Assembly: GCA_039707465.1 (NCBI GenBank)
Contig: CM077648.1
Location: 24,924,119-24,988,118 of the forward strand
Length of the DNA: 64,000 bases
Source: Rhabdophis nuchalis
Lineage: Eukaryota; Chordata; Lepidosauria; Squamata; Natricidae
Direction: 5' to 3'
Shown here piece after piece: positions 1-63,729 of this stretch. Position 1 is the stretch's first letter, and each line of letters starts with the position of its first letter. Under the pieces are notes generated by a model, which saw only the letters and a list, made by a program, of their open reading frames with translations, was not told the DNA's origin and ran no database searches. A program made the position numbers and the translations under genes.

Positions 1-88
1 TTTTGTACTATGTGTTTCTTATGTTGTACGCTGCCCTGAGTCCTTTGGGAGAAGGGCGGCATATAAATCCAATAAATCCTAATCCAAA
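1..88 (+). mobile_element. L2-like LINE, 3' tail
   Basis: The sequence ccctgagtcctttgggagaa followed by gggcggcatataaatccaat is the 3' end shared by the longer L2-like copies in this window (for example 24980-25165). The copy continues off the left edge. Confidence 0.7.
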
Positions 89-556
89 TCTAGGGATCAG
101 TTTGCCTTAAACAATAAAGATATAATTTTGTTTTATATTTCACAACAAGTATTTTTGTGTTGAGCAATACAAGATAACATCTATTGGTACATGATGAAAG
201 CTAAAAGAAACAACCCTTTCAAAGGTTTTCATGTAGGTCTTTGGAGACTGGAGATAGAGTACCATGATCTATATCTAGTTGTTACTTGTATAGGCAAGTA
301 ATACAGATGATAACAGTCAAGAGATAATTGTTCTTAAAAGCTTTAGTGAAGAAGAAAGGCAAGGAATCTTGGCGTCCCTCTTCTTATTCAAGTGTGGCCA
401 AATCAGTACAGGATAAACACAGCAGGACTTTGTGGCCAATGGCAAGAAGAGCTCCAGAAGATCACGTTTGTGGAGACAGGGGTACAATAAACACAGGACT
501 ACCTTAGAGCTCTTTTCTCTTGTTCTTTTGGCGAGAAGGTCATTCCTGTGCCCAAA
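89..556. other. TBCK intron, nothing recognised
   Basis: AT-rich intronic sequence. I see no exon-like open frame matching TBCK, no clear repeat boundary and no RNA gene. Confidence 0.5.
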
Positions 557-705
557 CTAGTGGTGAAATTCAAAAAAAATTACTACCGGTTCTGTGGCCG
601 TGGCTTGGTGGGCATGGCAGGGGAAGGATACTGCAAAATTCCCATTGCCACTCCACTTGGGGGCCAGCCAGAGGTGGTATTTGCTGGTTCTTGCCCCAAA
701 CCCTA
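557..705 (+). mobile_element. hAT-type MITE, TGGTGGGATTC family, degraded
   Basis: The stretch shares an internal core (tggcttggtgggcatggcag, then gggaaggatactg) with the well-bounded copies at 9976-10419 and 12072-12347. The left end ctagtggtgaaattc resembles the family terminus. The right end is unclear. Confidence 0.5.
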
Positions 706-1131
706 AAACTATTTATGAAAGGTCTATTTGTATATATTGGGCCTTAGCATTTTAGGTCTATGATATTCAACTATACAGTTAGCAAGTTACATTAAGCCAT
801 AAATTGGTATTGCAGAGATAAGCAAGAAAGGCACCTGGTGATAGTAAGGAATGAGAGATAAATCACAGTACATAGTTAATTCAACAAATTTCTTTTGGTG
901 TAGGCAATTCTGTTTGTTAATGGATGGACCATATTCCCACCTTTTCCTATTTTTGTGAGTCAATCCGAATTTAGCCACAATCCCTTGTTTTGCATGTGCA
1001 ACACTGAAGTGAAACTAAATTTGGGGTTGTTCTTCCTTCTCCTGGTTGCTCAAGAGAAGAGAGGAAATGGAAAGTACTTAGATCAACATTTCCCTGATCA
1101 TTCATATATATCATTGTTTAGTACAGCATAT

Positions 1132-2048
1132 TCCAACCTAAGGCCTACAGGCTCCATGAGGCCCTGAACAGCTAGTAAAGTGACACCACAAGAACATAAA
1201 CTTTTAACATTATATCATGGGTTAGCATGTCAGGATAAGGTGCCAGACACAGAAGTCTTCTCCAGAGCAGGCCTGCCATCAGTTCTCACCCTGCTAATGA
1301 AAGGCCAGACACGCTGGGCAGGCCATGTTGCAAGGATACCAGACCATCCTATCCCTAAACAGCTGCTCTATGGTGAGCTGTCTCAAGGAAAGTGATTGCA
1401 CGGGGGACAAAGGAAGTGATACAAAGACACATTGCAAGTGTCCTTTAAGTCCATGGAAAATGACACCACCTCCTGGGAAACCCTGGCACAAGATCGATCA
1501 ATGGTGCATGCTGATCCACCAAGGCTGCCAGACATCTGAGGAGACCAACCACGGCACAAAAGAAGCAAGTACTCCACAAAGCCAGAGCTGCAAATATTGC
1601 AACAATGGTGCCCACACATGTCTGCCCAACATGTGGCAGAACATTTCATGCCCCTATATTCCTTACCAGCCACCCGCAGATACATCGTGGACAGCCCACA
1701 ACATGATAGATGTCAAGGTCTTCGTCGAACACGATGGATGAACATCATCATCAAAGTGACACCACAAGAACATAAACTTTTAACATTATATCATGGTTTA
1801 GCATGTCCAACACATCAAAGTGACACCACAAGAACATAAACGTTTAACATTATATCATGGTTTAGCATGTCCAACACAAGGCCTACATGAGGTCCTGAAG
1901 AGTTAGTGAAGTGCACCACAAGATTATAAACTTTTAACATTTAACATGACTTTTAGTGATAGTTCTCATATTATATTTATATGCAGCCCAAGACAATTCC
2001 TTTTCATGATGCGGCCCAGGCAAGCAAAAAGGTTCGACATGCCTGGCG
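1132..2048. mobile_element. Composite hAT-like element with internal LINE fragment
   Basis: Starts tccaacctaaggcctacagg and ends ggttcgacatgcctggcg. The flanks cagcatat (1124-1131) and tagcatat (2049-2056) match at 7 of 8 bases, which suggests a hAT target-site duplication. Inside are direct repeats of a roughly 60-base unit (aagtgacaccacaagaacat...) near 1174, 1754 and 1815 and a degraded copy near 1909. A LINE fragment sits between the first and second unit. Confidence 0.45.
1230..1745 (+). pseudogene. Non-LTR retrotransposon C-terminal fragment
   Basis: Broken reading frames encode LMKGQTRWAGHVARIPDHPI and PKQLLYGEL, then a Cys-rich tail with CKYCNNGAHTCLPNMW. This resembles the C-terminus of vertebrate non-LTR polymerases that carry RWAGHV-R-P and KQLLYG motifs and a terminal zinc-finger-like segment. 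Frame changes and stops show it is dead. I believe it is RTE-like, but the clade is uncertain. Confidence 0.55.
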
Positions 2049-2056
2049 TAGCATAT

Positions 2057-4373
2057 CCCCCAAATACTAAGTTCTATTTACCCAAAAGGCAACTGCAATT
2101 GATGATGCCTCATAAAATCTAATGAATCTTGTGCTGTGTTGTTGCTCTTTTGCAATGCCTAAGTAATTGATGGGGCTTTGACAAATGACCCTTTCAGAGC
2201 TCCTGAAGAGATGATGAGCTATAACTGACATCATGCTGGGAGACACCTAGCAACAAAGCAGACGAGAATCTGTGACAACTGGTCAAATACGGTATTCGCT
2301 AGCTGGGTGGTCTGGAGCAGGAAGAAGAAATACTAAAGGCTTGATTTTAAAAAAAAGAGACATAATCGAACATTTTGACAAAAAAAAAAGACAGGTCTTG
2401 CAAATACAATTCAGGAACATATGAACTTGGATGAACAGACATGAAAGAAAGAGTTTTGTATCCCTGTAGCTTTTTCATCTTTTCATCTGGAAATGGGAAA
2501 ACAACTACTACTAATATACATTAATGGAAATACCATTCCATAAAAGAGTAAACATAATAAATCAGATCTATGCTTGATCTAAAATACTACTCAAAAAGAG
2601 AATTGAGCCATTTATGTATATACAAGGTTTCCTATTCAGATTTTGAGGGTGGATAATAGTGGGTAGGAAGTCATTTGCATTTTTATATCACCAAGTTTGC
2701 ACATGGATGAAGGAATATATGCTTAAACACAAGAAACTGTCATCATAGGATGCATTTTTCACATTATGGTATTTGTTATTATTGCTAATTTATTTTAATA
2801 GTCTTCATCCCAATGTATAATGGTTTATAGAATACTGGATGTGAGTTAAACAATTTAGAACCTAAAATCTGACATAAGGAAAACAACAGCAGTAAACAAT
2901 ATGTCTTTATTTCAATTATACATTGAAAGTTAAATTAAAAACCAAAAATGCTAAATGAAAACTATGGCCAAAGGTGACTGCTCTCTAATTACTGTTGCTA
3001 AGATTATCTGTGTATCTGACCGGCAGCCAAATTTCTGACACGTTAAAGTGCCATAGAACATGTGAATAATCAAAGAGACTAAAATCAGAATAGTGATAGG
3101 TCATTTTCCAGTCCTGTTTGATTTCTTACCTCAAAGCCAAAACATAGCTCTTACAGTGATTCTTTAACAAAACAAAATGTTAAAGGGTTATTTCTAGCAC
3201 GTATTACCTCTGGCTGGAGGGGAAGAGAGAATCATTCCAAATATTTACACGTATTTCACTTTAAGTTTCATATATACCCCATTTAGAGGGAGGACCTTAG
3301 TTTTCCATTGCAAAATTATAGTAATAAAATAGAACTTTCCATTATAGATGTGTTTCAGTGCAGATGAATTTGAGTTTTGCATAAATAAATGAATTTCCCG
3401 AACCCATACTTAAATCACATCATCTTTGTAGACAGAAAGAGACATAAAAATTATATATTTCTCTTCAAACCCTCTAGATAAGCTAAATTACAGGTAAAGA
3501 AGTGTTTTAGCTTCTTCTTACAGTTAATTTTTTTAATGAGCCCCTCCAATCATGTAGCTTTGGGGAAGAAATGTTGAAATAATATATTGCTTGCTAGGGT
3601 TTTTTTTCTCTAGAAAATGTAAGCATATTATAACAGTCTATGAGACTACAGGATGTAGTAAATGTATTTATCAACTCTGCATTCTGTGATTAGCAGAAGA
3701 ATTCAAATGCCTTAAATTAGTTTTCACTTGTAATTCATTAAATCCTGCAAATCCTTGTCTAGGGATTTATCTCTTAAGCTACCATGACATTCAAGCCTAC
3801 CGTGGGAAGTTATGAACAGAGAAAAATGAGTTGGTAGCTTCTGGGAAGGGAGTATATAGCTACTACTTCAACCTCCTAGTGCCAGAGGTAGAATCGGAAA
3901 AGACATCAAAATTGTGTAAAAAAAAAAAAAAAAGGATGTGCCCCTTTTGGCTTTTTAAAACTTCTGCATTATCTTTGGCACTGAATTTGACTAAACCTTC
4001 ATGTGGGTTCTACTGATGCATAAGGGAACAGCACCAAAATTTGGCTTCTTTTGTTTCATAGACAAAGTAGTAGCTCATTTATTTTTAGGTTGCAGAGTTT
4101 ATTAGCTTTTGTAAGCCACGTTGAGCAGCATTGAATGATGCTGAATTCAGTTGAATTGGATAGTTTATTTGGCCAAATGAAATTAGACACACAAGGAATT
4201 TGTCTCCAGTGTAGAAGCTACAGCATACAAGCAAAGCAACAAAGTAATGCAATCATCATCATAATGATAATACCAATAAGAGGGTGGAGTAAAGAAGATT
4301 ATACAGCCATGCTAAATGTGTAAAATACACATAGACTATAGACAGCACTATGACAATTAGGTCACAGGACTAT
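2057..4373. other. TBCK intron, no recognised feature
   Basis: AT-rich intron with short A runs (for example 3919-3934). I found no TBCK exon, RNA gene or bounded transposon in this 2.3 kb stretch. Confidence 0.5.
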
Positions 4374-4610
4374 GAGCTGTGGTGGTGCAATGGTTAGAGT
4401 GCAGTACTGCAAGCTACTTCTGCTGACTGCTGATTGCCAGCAGTTTGGCAGTTCAAGTCCAACCGCCTCAAGGTTGACTCAGCCTTTCATTCTTCTGAGG
4501 TTGGTAAAATGAGGACCCAGATTGTTGGGGGCAATATGCTGACTCTGTAAACCACTTAGACAGGGCTGTAAAAGCACTATGAAGCAGTACATAAGTCTAA
4601 GTGCTATTGC
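4374..4610 (+). mobile_element. Sauria-type tRNA-derived SINE
   Basis: The tRNA-like head has an A-box-like tggtgcaatggttagagtgc and a B-box-like agttcaagtcc. The body contains ggtaaaatgaggacccagat and gcaatatgctgactctgtaa, and the tail is aagtctaagtgctattgc. Three further copies in the window share this layout (44459, 56261 and the reverse copy at 56820). It abuts an L2 fragment with no gap. Confidence 0.75.
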
Positions 4611-5012
4611 ATTCCTTAGACCGATACGCTCCCACAGAGAGGGCCTCCTCAGGGTGCCGTCGGCCGGACAATGCCGACTGGCGACACCCAGGGGGAGAGC
4701 CTTCTCTGTGGCGGGGCCAGCCCTCTGGAATGACCTACCCACTGAATTACGTACCATCACCGACCTCCGCCTCTTCCGCCAATGTCTTAAGACATATTTG
4801 TTTCAACAAGCCGGCCTAGCCTAACCTCCCATGGGGACTTTTAGATAGTTTTAAATTGGGTTTTAAAATTTGGTTTTAGCGCAGGATAGGTTTATTTAAT
4901 AGTTTTTAAATTATATTTATTGTATTTTGTATGTTTTTAAATTTCCTGTGCGCCGCCCTCGGTCCTCTGTGGAGAAGGGCGGGATATAAATTTAACCAAA
5001 TAAAATAAATTG
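4611..5012 (+). pseudogene. L2-like LINE, truncated RT C-terminus and 3' UTR
   Basis: Encodes RPIRSHREGLLRVPSAGQCR and later PALWNDLPTELRTITDLRLF, the C-terminal end of the L2-clade reverse transcriptase protein, ending at about 4821. A 3' UTR follows with the family tail ggagaagggcgggatataaa. It is 5' truncated exactly where the upstream SINE ends. Confidence 0.8.
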
Positions 5013-5349
5013 CTATTCAGCAGAATGATGGCATGAGTGGAAAAACAGTCCCTGTGTCTACGGTACTCATTTTGTCATGCAATGCCCCATAGCGCTGTCC
5101 CAAGGAAGGAGTTGTCACAATTTGTCCAGGATGTGAGGGGTCTACAGATATCTTCTCAGATCTCCTTCTGGCCTGTGCAATATACAGGTTTTCTATGGAG
5201 GCAGGCTGGATGCAATTGTTTTTTCTGCCGTCTTAACCATCCATTGGAGTCTGTACTTGTCTTGTTTAGTTGCTGTACCAAATTAGACATTTATTGATGT
5301 GGCCAATAAATTGAGGTAAACAGCAATTTTATTTATTTAATATCATTAT

Positions 5350-5590
5350 GTGTTTCTATATGTTTTCAAGTCAGAGTGAAGTCCTGGTGACTGCCTGGAT
5401 TAGTTCCTGCAGTTTTCTTGGCAAATTGTTTCAGAAGTGGTTTACTATTACCCGCTTCTTAGGGTTTAGAAAGAGAGAGAGTGATTGGCCCAAGGTCACC
5501 CAGCTGGCTTTTGTGCCTAATGTGGAACTATAATTCACGGTCTCTTGGTTTCTACCCTGGAGCCTTGACCTCCTACATCAAATTGGCTCT
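5350..5590 (-). mobile_element. tRNA-derived SINE, reverse orientation
   Basis: On the minus strand the right end reads as a tRNA-like head (agccaatttgatgtaggagg, then a degraded box B near gaattatagttcc). The body carries the squamate-SINE run ggcccaaggtcacccagctg on the plus strand. Related degraded copies lie near 33495 and 58656. Confidence 0.5.
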
Positions 5591-6162
5591 TGCAACAGCA
5601 TTTATGCTTTGACCCAAATCAGCCGATTCTGCAAACCAAAATTAGAATGGCTCAGACTTAAAACAATGAGCACATCATAGCAGATGATCACTCCAAGTGG
5701 ACTAGAATTATAAGGTGTAGCTGTGTTGCATTTATAATGTAACTGTGATTCAGTCTTTCCTAGTCCTGTCCTATCCTGGTTTTTTTGGGGTGTGTGTGTG
5801 TGTCCATCATTACACTTATACAATAGTTTAGCTTTCCTACACCATGTAGACGACTGGAAAACTGGTTTTGCAGCTTTTCCCCATCTGAGGTGGGAGTGGG
5901 GATAACACAAGATTTAAGGCTGAATGTAGACAACTATATGACTTCCAATTGCTTCCACAAGTTTTGAACTTTTGTTTTTACAAGTGAACTTAGAGGGGGA
6001 AAAGAAGCAACAAAAGAAATGCTAATAGAGTTGACTATGCAGCATATTTATTTTTACATACATAGTCAACTTAGGATGCTTCCAAATTGGACTTTCATCC
6101 TGCAATTATTATGCCTCATGGATATTTTATAGAAGAGTCTCCTCTATTTTAACCTTTCCCAC
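5591..6162. other. TBCK intron, no recognised feature
   Basis: Intronic sequence with a short GT run near 5790. No exon or bounded repeat seen. Confidence 0.45.
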
Positions 6163-6283
6163 CAGAGGTGGGTTTTGTCCAGTTCACCCCGGATCGTGCA
6201 AACGGGTATTGGCAGTTGCGGGAGGCTCGTCCCACTAACCTGTGCACGAGCGAACTGGTAGTAAAATAAATTGAAATCCACAA
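6163..6283. mobile_element. hAT-type MITE, TGGTGGG family, short degraded copy
   Basis: Begins cagaggtgggttttgtccag and ends near taaattgaaatccac, resembling the terminal repeats of the 12072-12347 family. It contains the shared aactggtagtaaaat segment. No clean duplication of the flank was found. Confidence 0.45.
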
Positions 6284-6657
6284 TTGTTTCCCATGTCTTC
6301 TTACCACTTCTATTTCCACTTTTCCTCTGCCCCCCCCCCTCCAAAAAACCAAAAAAAGGTCAGGAGAGCACATTTTGAATGGAAGCAACAGTAATCCTCT
6401 GTTTAGAAACATCCATAAAAAGAGGATGGCAGAATGAGAAAGACACAAAGTTAAAATAATAAAATCCAATTAATAACTTCTGCAATTGAAATTCTCCTCT
6501 TCTTAAAATCCAATTAATTTAAATTTAAAGTTCTAAAATATGAAATCAATCTAAGCAAATAGGGAAAGGTTGCAAAAACATTGTTATATAAATTTATTTC
6601 TCTTTTCTGAATATGCCAATATCCTTTTTCATATATAATTCAGTTCAAAATACTTAT

Positions 6658-6865
6658 ATAGATGGTCTTAACTTACAACAGTTCATTTAGTAACCATTCG
6701 AAATTACAGTGGCACTGAAAAAAGTGACTTATGACTATTTTTCACACTTATGACCATTACAGTATTCCCATGACCATGTGATCAAAATTCAGACACTTGG
6801 CAACTGACTCATATTTATGATTTTTACAGTGTCTTGGTATTATGTGATCCCCTTTTACGAAACAG
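6658..6865 (-). mobile_element. Mariner-like MITE fragment (AGTCCTCAA family)
   Basis: Shares long stretches with the complete copy at 60577-60973 in reverse orientation, such as acttacaacagttcatttag and the catgtgatcaaaattcag segment also present at 45990. It is truncated on the right and lacks the second terminal repeat. Confidence 0.55.
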
Positions 6866-7466
6866 AAAGCATTAAAAACGTTTCTGAGATGTGGCTTGGA
6901 ATTTAAAACAAGTGAAAGCAATCTAAAGAGTACAACTCTACAAACATCAAGGTAATGAGTGAGATAAGTAGTAAGGAACAAACTATGACAAAAATGCACT
7001 ATTTGTTCACTTGAGATAAAAGGAACATTCCCTAAATTCTCAACTGGTAAGGAATGTACCCCTTCCACTCCATAATTTCAAGTAGAAACGGCAGGTATAA
7101 AGAGTCCAGCTCACAAGCAGTTTAAAGTTCCTATTAATCTAGGTAGATGGAAAATATGATAGGAAATAAACCTACCATACAGTATAGTCAAAATATATTA
7201 TTTTAAAGATGTTGAGATCTACTTTATGGATTTATTTTCTTTCTTTTAAAGCAGACACATTTTCAAAGTAATCACTCTGCTCTTGCAAAGCACAGAAATC
7301 TCAACATTATTGAAGATTGCAATAAGTGAATTTTGTATTATTGATGCTATTTAGTTAGATAGTATGAAAAAAGTATATGAGTCTTTTCTTAATAGGCTAA
7401 AACACATCACTATTATCAGAGGAGAGGGTCAACATATCTCCTTGTTGTCATTTCACTTACAATATA

Positions 7467-7472
7467 CTTATG

Positions 7473-7504
<32 letters not shown>

Positions 7505-7695
7505 ATTTGTAAACCGCTCTCTCTCCCCGAAGTGACTCAAGCCGGTGCACAGGGAATTAAAAATACATATACAAACAACAAACATTATAATACAATTTAA
7601 AATGAATTAAACCTAGACCCTGCGCTAAAATCCCAAACTAACTAAAACTAATACCCCTAAAAATCCCTAATAAAACAGTTTGAAATATTCAGCTA
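7467..7695 (-). mobile_element. L2-like LINE 3' UTR, reverse
   Basis: Reverse complement of the L2-like 3' UTR of the subtype at 10477-11060: gtaaaccgctctctctcccc near 7511 and ctgcgctaaaatcccaaact near 7621. A (TAAA)n run at its left side marks the 3' tail. Confidence 0.7.
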
Positions 7696-9110
7696 GAGGT
7701 AAATGGGTCAATTAATGCTTGTATGACTATCATTGCAATACATATTAAACAATGGGAAAAATTAAAATGCTGTTTTTATACTGTTTCTCATCTTAGCTTT
7801 CCATGATTTATTTTAACTCATGAAAACAATCAGACAAATAGAATTTTCAAAAATCTCCAAACCTTTTAAAACCTTTCACCAGATGCTTTTCAAGTTTCTT
7901 ATCTGAGTAATAATGTTTTGTTAACTGCTTTAACTCATTGATCTGGCCAAGTGACAAGATTCATGACTTCACCTTGACTATTTATGCGTCAATAGATAAC
8001 CTGTGTCTGAAACTTTACAAAGCTGTTTATCCCCTTGGGGACTTCTATAATTATATAAAAACAAATGTTCCCAAACAACTAAATGACGAATAATTAAAAA
8101 ACAAGAACACATTTTGTGGAAGAACCGTGTAAACATCTGTACCACACTGTGCAAAATTTGAAATATTTCAATTTCTCGTAGCATGTTCTTTTCCACCCTT
8201 TGGTTGATTTCCCTTACTGGTAAAAAAAAATAATAATAATAATAATTGTCTTGGTTTTCCCATGCGCAGCTATGAGACTATGTTGTTCTATTTCCTAATT
8301 CTAACTCTGAGTTATCTCCACCATAACCTCTATGAGACTGGGTTGGTTCCAGAGTTGGATTAGCTGATTTGGCACACACTAATGAATGCTGCTATATGTA
8401 TCTACTGTGTAGTATTGTTATTTTGGGCCACTCAGCCAATAATTTTCCACTGAAATGTGCCTTAAAGTTAATTTTCCAGTACTTATGATGGTATGAAACA
8501 AATAATCTTCTTTAGTTATCAGCCAAATGAATAGTTCCCACATGGAAAGGTCACCAAACATATTTAAAAATCAATCCGTTTTATAGAAGGAAGAGATGCA
8601 TGTTTAGGCCAGGAATGTGTCATCCTGCCTTATTTCATTGTCAGAATTAAAAAAAAAACCCACATACATTTGGGGGAGATGAAATCCCATTAACTGTACT
8701 TCTAAAAATAGAACGCACTAGCAAGCATTCTAATGGGACAGTAAAATAATATAACCAAATTATTTAAAAACGATTCCAGTTAATGACTTAGAAACAGGTC
8801 ATTAATTTTTACAGGGCAAAATAAATGAATGGTGATAAAAAGTTCACACTCCCTAAGAACTAAGAGTTATAAAAACAGGACAAAGGTAAAGTTCATTTGT
8901 TTAATCATCACTATATCTGGAATGGGCTTGAATTTAAGAACCTGTTGTTTCTAGAATCAAAGAACACAATTTCTAAATGTTGCTATCATCAGATTGATGA
9001 AGTTAAAAAACTCTTTTAAAAGAAGAACATATCTTACTGAAAATCTTATCAGAGAGAGAAGATGTGATTACTAACATTAGCAACCTGTTGAAGCAGCTAA
9101 AAATAACAAT
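7696..9110. other. TBCK intron, no recognised feature
   Basis: AT-rich intron. A short (AAT)n run lies at 8229-8247. No TBCK exon or bounded element seen. Confidence 0.5.
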
Positions 9111-9116
9111 TTATTT

Positions 9117-9172
9117 TCCCTTCTGGGAGAGAGAGCGGGTTATAAATTAAATTATTATTATTATTATTATTA
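9117..9172 (+). mobile_element. L2-like LINE 3' tail with (ATT)n
   Basis: The tail sequence ttctgggagagagagcgggt followed by tataaattaaa and (TTA)n is the same 3' end as at 59036-59180. Only the extreme 3' end is present. Confidence 0.6.
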
Positions 9173-9326
9173 ATTCCTTTTACCTAGTCACTCCCTATGA
9201 TTTCCTTACAATATCATCATTTCAGGCAAGCAGAAACTATGTTGTAGCAAAATACTGCCTTTTATTGTAATATGGGTTGGTCTCATTAGCCTATCCTTGC
9301 TATAAAACATTGCATATATTTTAGAG

Positions 9327-9683
9327 CAGGGGTCCCCAACCTTTTTGGCACCAGGGACCGGTTTTCATGTTAAAAAAATTCCGTGGACCGGTGGCCATGG
9401 CTCGGCCGGCATAGAGTGGGAGCGCGGGAGAAGGGGAACAGGCGGCACATGCGCGTGTGGGGTGTGCGTGAATCGGCTTACTCGCCCCTCTCAGGCCCCC
9501 AACGGTGCAAGCGGCCGCGCATGCGCTCTCCCCTCCCTGGTGTGCGCTCTGCCCAGGGGGCTGCCCCCACCTCCCTCCTCCTCCTCGCCGGCCCTTTCTA
9601 AGAGTTGTGCTGCTCACTGCAGCCCGGTTCCTATCAAGCCACGGACCGGCACCAGTCCACGGCCCGGGGGTTGGGGACCCCTG
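9327..9683. mobile_element. hAT-type non-autonomous element with 8-bp target duplication
   Basis: Terminal inverted repeats caggggtccccaacc at the left and ggttggggacccctg at the right. Flanks 9319-9326 and 9684-9691 are both ttttagag, a perfect 8-bp duplication typical of hAT insertion. The interior is GC-rich and has no transposase frame. Same terminal family as 18604-20168. Confidence 0.88.
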
Positions 9684-9975
9684 TTTTAGAGTATAAAACA
9701 CCCTGGAATGGAATGAGTTAATTTGCCTGTTAATCAGATTCAGATATATTTTTCATGAGAAGTGAACACACTACTAATTTATTTGTTATTAAATAAATTA
9801 TTAACTTCCACAACTTATTGTAGATGATCAGAGTTATCGTCCAACATAACCAGGCTCAAAGGATGATCTAGGCGTTTTTACAAAAGCATTTGAACTCTCA
9901 ATGTTTATGTAGGTATTACTTGATTTTTTAAGGTGTGCACATAGTTAATGATGGATTTTGGGTATACATTTTTAC

Positions 9976-10419
9976 CAGTGGGATTCAATTTTTTTTCACT
10001 ACCAATTCTGTGGGCATGGCTTGGTGGGCATGGCAGGGGAAGGATACTGTAAAAACTCCATTCCTTCCCCACTCCAGGAGAAGGTTACTGCAAAATCCAC
10101 ATTCCCTCCCGATCAGCTAATACTTGGGAGGCAGAGAATAGATGGGGGTGGGGCCAATGGTGGGTTCCTACCAGTTCAGCTGAACTGGTAGTGGTTTGGT
10201 GGCTTGGGTCGCTTGTTTTTTTGCTTCTGCACAGAGCAATTTTTATTGTACTGCACATGTGTGCATGTTGTGTACACAAATGAACTGGCAGTAGTGACTG
10301 CCGGAACCCACGCCTGGGCAGGGCCAATCAGAGGTTGTATTTACTGGTTCTCCGAATTACTCAAAATTTCTGCTACTAGTTATCCAGAACTGGTCAGAAC
10401 CTGCTGAACATCACCTCTG
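9976..10419. mobile_element. hAT-type MITE, TGGTGGGATTC family, 444 bp
   Basis: Left end cagtgggattcaattt, right end gaacatcacctctg. Flanks 9968-9975 and 10420-10427 are both atttttac, a perfect 8-bp duplication. It contains the family core tggcttggtgggcatggcag and repeated aactggtagt segments. No coding potential. Confidence 0.87.
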
Positions 10420-10476
10420 ATTTTTACATTTGTAAATTGTCTGTAAAACTGCAATTCAGGTAGTATTTATCAATCA

Positions 10477-11062
10477 GCTAGTCCAGAATGCAGCCGCGCG
10501 AGCAATTATGGGAACCTCAAGGTTTACCCATGTAACACCGCTCTTGCGCGAGCTGCACTGGCTGCCTGTCATCTTCCGGGTTCTAGTTATCATCTTTAAA
10601 GCGCTCCATGGCTCGGGACCTAGCTATTTGCGGGATCGGATTCTGCCTCATACATCCACACGGCCTATTCGCTCCCACAGAGAGGGACTTCTCCGGGTGC
10701 CATCCACTAGACTTTGTCAGCGGGCGATGCCCAGGGGAAGGGCTCTCTCTGTGGCGGGCCCAGCCCTCTGGAACGACCTTCCCCCCGACATTAGAACAAC
10801 CACGGACCTCCGCTCCTTCCGTCTAAAACTAAAAACATATTTGTTCTGCTTGGCCGGCCTAGGGTAGTCTCCCTTCTATGGGGTTGTTAATAATTTTAGA
10901 TTTTTAACTGGGAATTTTTAGGGCAGGGATATTATTTAATTCGTTTTTATTATGTTTGTATATTTATTGTTTTATTTGCCCTGTGCACCGCTCCGAGTCC
11001 CTTCGGGGAGAGGGAGCGGTCAACAAATTAAATTTATTAAATTTATTATTATTATTATTAAT
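10477..11062 (+). pseudogene. L2-like LINE, truncated RT C-terminus with 3' UTR and (ATT)n
   Basis: An open frame to 10864 encodes FTHVTPLLRELHWLPVIFRV, later RPIRSHREGLLRVPSTRLCQ and PALWNDLPPDIRTTTDLRSF, typical of the L2-clade C-terminus. The 3' UTR ends gagagggagcggtcaacaaa then (TTA)n. It stops about 43 bases from the donor of the TBCK exon at 11105. Confidence 0.82.
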
Positions 11063-11104
11063 CATTGTTCTGAACAATATACATATTCTCCCCAAGCAAC
11101 TTAC

Positions 11105-63729
<52,625 letters not shown>

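Noticed and set aside
787..978. Minus-strand frame starting MAKFGLTHKN, like the LAKFGL of the TBCK kinase domain
   Set aside because: It lies downstream of the rhodanese exons, in the wrong order for the gene, and the similarity ends after a few residues.
1754..1950. CRISPR-like repeats
   Set aside because: Units are directly adjacent, without spacers, in a eukaryotic intron.
4374..4470. tRNA gene
   Set aside because: The A and B boxes belong to a SINE with a SINE body and tail; no cloverleaf with paired acceptor stem. The same applies at 44459, 56261, 56820 and 37288.
9321..9701. Overlapping GC-rich frames of 72 to 126 codons on both strands
   Set aside because: They fall exactly within a hAT-type MITE with matching ends and target duplication.
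10964..11104. Frame extending the 11105 exon with GRICILF, resembling the expected last exon
   Set aside because: It reads through a clear gtaag donor into L2 tail and (TTA)n. The likeness to RICILDGG is only five residues.
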